Positions 7,827 through 11,393 of a stretch of DNA of 11,393 nt are shown one piece after another. Each line of letters opens with the position of its first letter. The stretch's first letter is position 1. Where the stretch lies: NCBI GenBank assembly GCA_002284615.2, contig MU070335.1, positions 85,614-97,006 on the forward strand, in the 5' to 3' direction. The notes beneath the pieces are model-generated. The model ran no database searches, was not told the DNA's origin, and worked only from the letters and a program-made list of their open reading frames with translations. The DNA is from Dunaliella salina (Eukaryota > Chlorophyta > Chlorophyceae > Chlamydomonadales > Dunaliellaceae). A program made the position numbers and the translations under genes.

Positions 7827-7997
7827 AGGGAACACCCGCGCCCACAGCTGTTGCACAGCATCTCTGCTACATCTCCGACCAGGGAAACACATATGCGCCC
7901 ACAGCTGTTGCACAGCATCTCTGCTACATCTCCGACCAGGGAACCACATACGCGCCCACAGCTGTTGCACAGCATCTCTGCTACGCCTCCGACCAGG
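7827..7997. repeat. 57-bp minisatellite, three copies
   Basis: GCGCCCACAGCTGTTGCACA starts at 7838, 7895 and 7952, an exact 57-bp period, each followed by GCATCTCTGCTAC and CTCCGACCAGG. The third copy is cut short. The 19-codon period keeps frames open on both strands (peptide RPQLLHSISATSPTRE on the plus strand), which explains the long frames at 7767-8114. Confidence 0.95.
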
Positions 7998-8203
7998 TCC
8001 GTGTTCATGCACACGCCTGTGTACACATGGCACTGAGCCTCTGCCAGAACTGCAGCGCACCATCTCTGCCAACCTTGCACAGCGTTCTGCCAAAACAGAG
8101 ATGCAGTGCAACATCTGTGCTCACATTGCAGTCAGGTTCATTCGCATGCCCAGCAAGGCTGAGTGCGCGAGCACTCAGTTGATCTGACTCGAGGCCCTTT
8201 GCC

Positions 8204-8660
8204 CCTGTAACCTCTGTAACCACTGCCACCTGTAACCTCTGTAACCACTGCCACCTCTGCAACCCTATGACCTCACAGCTTAAGCAGTCTTGTATCATCT
8301 GCAGTCTATGTAAGTCCTATATCCTCTGTACCCTCTGTATCCTTCTTATTCACTGTAACCTCGCAGCCTCAGCAGCCTCTGTAACATCTGCAGTTTTCGT
8401 AGGCTCTACTTCCTGTACCCCTTTTCTTTTCCTCTGTGACCTCCGCAAACACTCATCCAGGTCATTTAAAGTGTGTTAGAGCACTCCCAATACCCTGTAC
8501 GTTGCAAGTAAGCTCTTTGTCTTTGGGTTACTATTTTTCTGCCTTTTTTTGTGACTTGGACGTAGGAGGTGGTAGGTGCCTCTGCAACCTTGCAGCCTCA
8601 GCAGTCTCTTTGACCTATGCAGTACCTATGAGCTCTGTATCCTCTGCAACCTCTGCGAAT
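8204..8660. repeat. CCTCTGTAACC-type degenerate repeats
   Basis: A 25-bp unit CCTGTAACCTCTGTAACCAC begins at 8204 and again at 8229. Looser CCTCTGYAACC words then recur to about 8660. A longer pair is also visible: AACCTCGCAGCCTCAGCAGC at about 8358 and AACCTTGCAGCCTCAGCAGT at about 8587, each followed by CTCT and a CTATGCAG/TCTGCAG word. On the minus strand the repeat begins about 15 bases after the 5' splice site of the methyltransferase exon, so it probably fills the next intron. Confidence 0.8.
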
Positions 8661-8676
8661 CTCCAGCAATCCGCAC

Positions 8677-8812
8677 CCTTATCAATGGCTGAGGAGAAGC
8701 TGCAGTCTCGGAAGCACGGCATGTCCCGGCAATCAGCGCACACATACTCCAGATTGGGCAGGTCCTGGTGCTTTTGCTGCATCTGTGTCAGCACCACTTG
8801 GCTGATGTCCAC
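8677..8812 (-). CDS. SAM-dependent methyltransferase, METTL13/EEF1AKMT4-like, internal exon
   Basis: This 136-base exon encodes 45 residues beginning VDISQVVLTQMQQKH and ending CSFSSAIDK, plus the first base of a Gly codon. VDIS carries the Asp that binds the SAM ribose at the end of strand 2; NLEYVCADCRDM is the strand-3/motif II region; SFSSAIDK is the strand-4 region, normally IDKGTLD in METTL13-like eEF1A lysine methyltransferases and their plant/algal relatives. The acceptor CTGTGCAG lies just upstream (8813-8820) and the donor is G/GTGCGG at 8676, both on the minus strand. It joins in phase 0 to the exon at 10175-10307. The following exon (TLD..., then the KPGG-type strand-5 region) was not found in the rest of the window, so the gene either has a very long next intron or is broken. 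The substrate is unknown; eEF1A lysine is the family precedent only. Confidence 0.85.
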
Positions 8813-9504
8813 CTGCACAGCATGTGTATAGGACACGCATGCAACGCAGTCACATGTACTCTAGGCAGGTCAAATTATCATGGTGCTGTCATTGTGCTGA
8901 CTTTGCTGGTTACCTTGCTGATGTTTACCTACGTATCATTTGCATGGGGCTTAGCGTTCTGTTTTTATCCCCCTCAGCGCTTTCTGTTGACCTGAAGAAG
9001 CCTTTTTGGCTGAGCTCTTACGGTAACAAAGCTCCGTACGCAGAACCACTGGTACCTTTGCATTTTCTGGTGCACACGCTAAACGCACTTTTGCGAGTGT
9101 TCTGCTGTGTGCTATTGAAACCTGGGCTCCTTCGTCTCAAAGCATCAGCAAAGCATCAGGATCTGTAAAACCCTCAGACATGAAGCTAGAGCAGAGTGCA
9201 CAACCTCAAGTGAATCACAAAATAGTGCTGGTAAATGATACTTTATTACTGTACAAAAGCTGCTGTCGCTTCATCCAGAAATGCCTCACAGGCCTACATA
9301 GACAGGCTAGCAATCAGCTGCTGTGACAGAGGGCATTCTTGTTCTGATGTGCAATCTGATCCACATAAGCTCTGTGACACCTGCCACCAGACCCACAGGT
9401 CAAGTGTAGTTAAACTGCTGCAAGATTTCATTTCCTTTCTTCCTCGTAACACAGTAGGCGTAGGTAGTGGGACTTTATGTGCACAAGAGTATGATTGTGT
9501 GTGT

Positions 9505-9586
9505 AGGGAGGGAGAGTGCGGGAGGGAGGGGTACGTGTGGGTGTGTAAAAGGGGGGGGGGGTGACGGTGGGTGTGGTTGGGTGTGA
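9505..9586 (+). other. G-rich tract with quadruplex-forming potential
   Basis: On the plus strand: GGGAGGGAGAGTGCGGGAGG (9506 onward) with GGAGGGG following, then an 11-G run at 9551-9561, then GGTGGGTGTGGTTGGG. There are more than four runs of three or more G with short loops. The methyltransferase transcript, read from the other strand, would carry the C-rich complement. Confidence 0.85.
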
Positions 9587-9702
9587 CTCTGGCATAATGG
9601 TGCGGAAATTTGGCAAGGCAATGCTTGAGAAAGCACTTGCGATTGATCAGGTGACCAAAAGAGCAAAGCTAGGGATGGGTCATACTTGAAAACCGGTATT
9701 TC

Positions 9703-9786
9703 AACATCGGAAAAGCCCAAAAAGCTTTTGCATTTTAGGACATGTTTTAACATTGGAAGAGCCCAAAACATTTTTGCATTTGAGTC
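9703..9786. repeat. 46-bp direct repeat, two copies
   Basis: AACATCGGAAAAGCCCAAAA at 9703 and AACATTGGAAGAGCCCAAAA at 9749 begin two copies, each followed by a TTTTGCATTT word. Several substitutions separate them. Confidence 0.88.
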
Positions 9787-10174
9787 CTGACCTTGTTTTC
9801 TTGACCAGAAGTCTCACTTCCATCCAAGCTTTCTTGCTCTAATGTTTCTTTATTCATCCAGCACAGATTGCTGCCTGTCCATGAATGCCTATGGGACAAA
9901 AACAGCTCAGGGAAATGCTGGACATGCGATGCCCTTAAATCTAACATATGGTGCTTTTGAAGCACTGTGTCCAGCAGTGCATGATGTGTGTGGCTTTGAT
10001 GAATGTGTTGCACCACCTGGCACGCATAATTTCAGTTTTTTAACCTGCAGCCTAGCAGCAGCAAATTGCGACTGATGGTTTATCATGCAAACCCTGTTGC
10101 GTCACACCTGACGCCTTCAAAACTCTATATGTTTAATGGTGCCCAGTATACGTGGCGTTGTTTACGCAGCTTAC

Positions 10175-10307
10175 GTTGGTCACTTGGTAGCCGGCACGTC
10201 CCATGCCTCCCTGGAGGTTGGAATTGCCACATCCCACATGCAAGCATGGCTTCCTTCGAGGGATGAACTCCTTCACAAGCTTCCTCACCGCAGACCATCC
10301 ATAGAAC
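10175..10307 (-). CDS. SAM-dependent methyltransferase, METTL13/EEF1AKMT4-like, motif I exon
   Basis: This 133-base exon (one base completing a split codon, then 44 codons) reads FYGWSAVRKLVKEFIPRRKP, CLHVGCGNSNLQGGMG and RAGYQVTN. LHVGCGNS is motif I, the glycine-rich SAM-binding loop; the preceding hydrophobic/basic helix (W-x-x-x-R-K-L-V-x-x-F-I-P) is the usual lead-in of METTL13-like and plant SAM-methyltransferase relatives, where a WY...L...IP pattern is normal. The acceptor is AAGTGCAG, ending at 10308; the donor is AAC/GTAAGC at 10174. The upstream exon, expected to carry the family's YW-x-x-RY N-terminal motif, was not found to 11393. The acceptor sequence is duplicated 132 bp upstream (see the direct-repeat entry). 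Confidence 0.87.
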
Positions 10308-10449
10308 CTGCACTTGACATGACAAATAACAATCCAGAAATGGTCCAAGGTTTTTTGCCCTTTGGGACATATGTTACAATTGGAATGCAACAGAGAAGAA
10401 TAGCATAGCCCCTGCGAAAGGATGACTACAGAATAAAACCTGCACTTGA
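10305..10449. repeat. 13-bp direct repeats including the splice acceptor
   Basis: AACCTGCACTTGA occurs at 10305-10317 and again at 10437-10449. On the minus strand each is TCAAGTGCAGGTT, so the 3' splice site of the methyltransferase exon exists twice, 132 bp apart. The repeats flank a 119-bp segment (10318-10436). Confidence 0.85.
10322..10378 (-). pseudogene. Possible zinc-knuckle remnant of a non-LTR retrotransposon
   Basis: The minus-strand frame upstream of the motif I exon contains CNICPKGQKTLDHFWIVIC, a C-x2-C-x8-H-x5-C arrangement. The zf-RVT domain at the C-terminus of many LINE polyproteins has C-x2-C, seven or eight residues, H, about four residues, C, often with a T-L/I-x-H word as here. 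It lies entirely within the 119-bp segment flanked by the 13-bp repeats. The match is short, the last spacing is one residue long, and chance or simple intron sequence is a real alternative. Confidence 0.22.
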
Positions 10450-10457
10450 TTTTCCAT

Positions 10458-10576
10458 AGGGTTGGCCAATTCCCTTTTTTCCATAAACAACCAAACGTAT
10501 TATACAACAAACCAATGCAGCTTTGAGCACTGCATACACGAAGCGTAAGTATTGGCGTACGGAACTGGCCAACCCT
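10458..10576. mobile_element. MITE-like element, 119 bp, with 16-bp terminal inverted repeats
   Basis: The left end AGGGTTGGCCAATTCC (10458-10473) is the reverse complement of the right end GGAACTGGCCAACCCT (10561-10576) with one mismatch. The interior is AT-richer, non-coding and has no transposase. The right-end 19-20 bases are shared with the 7027-7069 element. Flanks read TTTTCCAT on the left and TTTCATCG on the right; an exact target-site duplication is not evident. It sits upstream of the 10175-10307 exon on the minus strand, probably in an intron. Confidence 0.65.
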
Positions 10577-11210
10577 TTTCATCGATCATCTTTCGGGTTG
10601 ACGTGCAAGCAAATACGTGCAAAGCACCTGAAGCTAATCTAGTATGCACACACAGGCAAAGAAGGAAGGAGCCCCCAAAGCAATTTCAAAAGCTCGGCAC
10701 ATTCCCTTTGTCTGTGTTGGTGTGAATGTGAGTGCATGGGTTCGCTTACATACAATTGACAAAGCCCTCTCTTGCTCCTCGTGGAAAATTAAGAGCCTCC
10801 GCATTTCAGTCCCTTGTTTCCCCGCGCTAACTGCTGAGCCTTCCCTCTCTACCTGATCTTTCCTCTATCATGAGCAGACAAACATGCCATTGGGGCTGAA
10901 TACCTGTTTCCTCTCCATGTATTCAAGTGAGAGGTGTTCACATCCTAGTCACACAAGACCAGGACTGAGAGCGTGAAAAGTATCACGAGCAGATAAAGTT
11001 TGAAGGTGATGTCCAAAGTCATTAAACCATACGTGCTTATCATACTCTGCCCTGAATTGTTTTGCTCATTGACATATGGTGTCCCTCTATGCTTGGTACC
11101 TCCTGGGTGAGCGTAAACAACTTTTCGAAACTTATTGCAAATTCTGATTGCCTCCACTTCTTGCAAAAACACATACACATTTTTACAGTCATCATTTGCA
11201 TCACATAAAG

Positions 11211-11215
<5 letters not shown>
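10577..11215. other. No recognised gene
   Basis: A 77-codon minus-strand frame (10945-11178) begins with protein-like text (FLQEVEAIRICNKFRKVVYA) but has no family I recognise. Upstream exons of the methyltransferase would be expected on this side; none with the N-terminal family motif was seen. Confidence 0.45.

Positions 11216-11265
<50 letters not shown>
11216..11265. repeat. (TG)n microsatellite
   Basis: About 25 TG units, in the same orientation as the tracts at 1 and 2948. The right side passes directly into the GTGAGAGG-headed tandem repeat. Confidence 0.97.
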
Positions 11266-11267
<2 letters not shown>

Positions 11268-11393
11268 AGGCAGCGCACCCCGAAGGTCAGGTGCAGGAGC
11301 TTCCAAGAGGGTGAGTGAGTGTGTGAGGCAACACTCCCTTTACGTCAGATGCTGGAGCTTCAGCAAGGTAAAGTGAGCGAGAGGCGATGCACC
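11263..11393. repeat. About 57-bp tandem repeat cut by the window edge
   Basis: GTGAGAGGCAGCGCACC at 11263, GTGTGAGGCAACACTCC at 11321 and GCGAGAGGCGATGCACC at 11377 head three units 58 and 56 bp apart. They share GGTCAGGTGCAGGAGCTTCC or GTCAGATGCTGGAGCTTC and AAGGGTGAGTGAG or AAGGTAAAGTGAG. The array continues beyond the window. Confidence 0.85.

Larger units (their letters stand above)
8813..10174 (-). other. Intron of the methyltransferase gene (1362 bp)
   Basis: It is bounded by GTAAGC (10174 downward) and CTGTGCAG (ending at 8813) on the minus strand. Removing it joins ...GYQVTN to VDISQ... in frame, which is the expected order of motif I and post-I in this family. It contains a G-rich tract (9505-9586) and a 46-bp direct repeat (9703-9786). 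No independent gene was recognised inside it on either strand; frames at 8824-9168, 9235-9564 and 9747-10075 have no known domain. Confidence 0.82.

Noticed and set aside
8267..9168. Several plus-strand frames of 70-131 codons
   Set aside because: They overlap the minus-strand methyltransferase exon, repeat DNA and the intron, with no recognisable domain.
10945..11178. Minus-strand frame as the first exon of the methyltransferase
   Set aside because: It lacks the family's N-terminal YW-x-x-RY motif, and no convincing donor in the right phase was seen.

Overview
The window looks like repeat-rich, gene-poor nuclear DNA of a eukaryote. The best-supported guess is a chlorophycean green alga with mid-range GC and large introns, such as a Dunaliella-like species. 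This is inferred from the long (TG)n tracts, abundant minisatellites, GT-AG introns (one donor is GTGCGG) and broken transposon-like pieces. There is no bacterial-style gene packing, and no rRNA or tRNA gene was seen. The taxonomic guess is not proven by the sequence.

Only one host gene is recognised. It lies on the minus strand as two internal exons (10175-10307 and 8677-8812) separated by a 1362-bp GT-AG intron. Joined, they give the SAM-binding half of a class I methyltransferase of the METTL13 / EEF1AKMT4-like family: motif I LHVGCGNS, then VDIS, then ADCRDM, then AIDKG. The first exon(s) and the exon that should follow IDKG with TLD were not found. A small minus-strand open stretch at 7363-7472 is phase-compatible as a last exon but does not look like the family.

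Layout, left to right: a (TG)n tract (1-52); a stretch with no recognised gene and a 131-bp tandem duplication (about 520-805); a degenerate repeat family with a nested 42-bp minisatellite (1247-1889) and a dispersed copy at 2735-2836; an 86-nt imperfect hairpin (2499-2584); a second, 111-bp (TG)n tract (2948-3058) followed by a fragment that resembles Ty3/Gypsy reverse transcriptase (3070-3273); about 1.5 kb with nothing recognisable; and then about 2 kb of tandem repeats (4771-6690). The core of that block is a 129-bp dimer (64 + 65 bp half-units) repeated seven times without any length change, flanked by diverged single half-units, the same architecture as a higher-order satellite.

Further right are a 39-bp duplication ending in a short inverted-repeat element (6984-7069), a 57-bp minisatellite (7827-7997), a CCTCTGTAACC-type repeat inside or beside the methyltransferase gene (8204-8660), and a G-rich tract in its long intron (9505-9586). 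Upstream of the 10175-10307 exon is a duplicated splice-acceptor sequence, followed by a 119-bp MITE-like element (10458-10576) whose ends match the 7027-7069 element. The window ends with a third (TG)n tract running into a roughly 57-bp repeat cut by the window edge. Most long open frames are side effects of repeat periods divisible by three (39, 42, 57, 129) or of (TG)n and are not annotated as genes.
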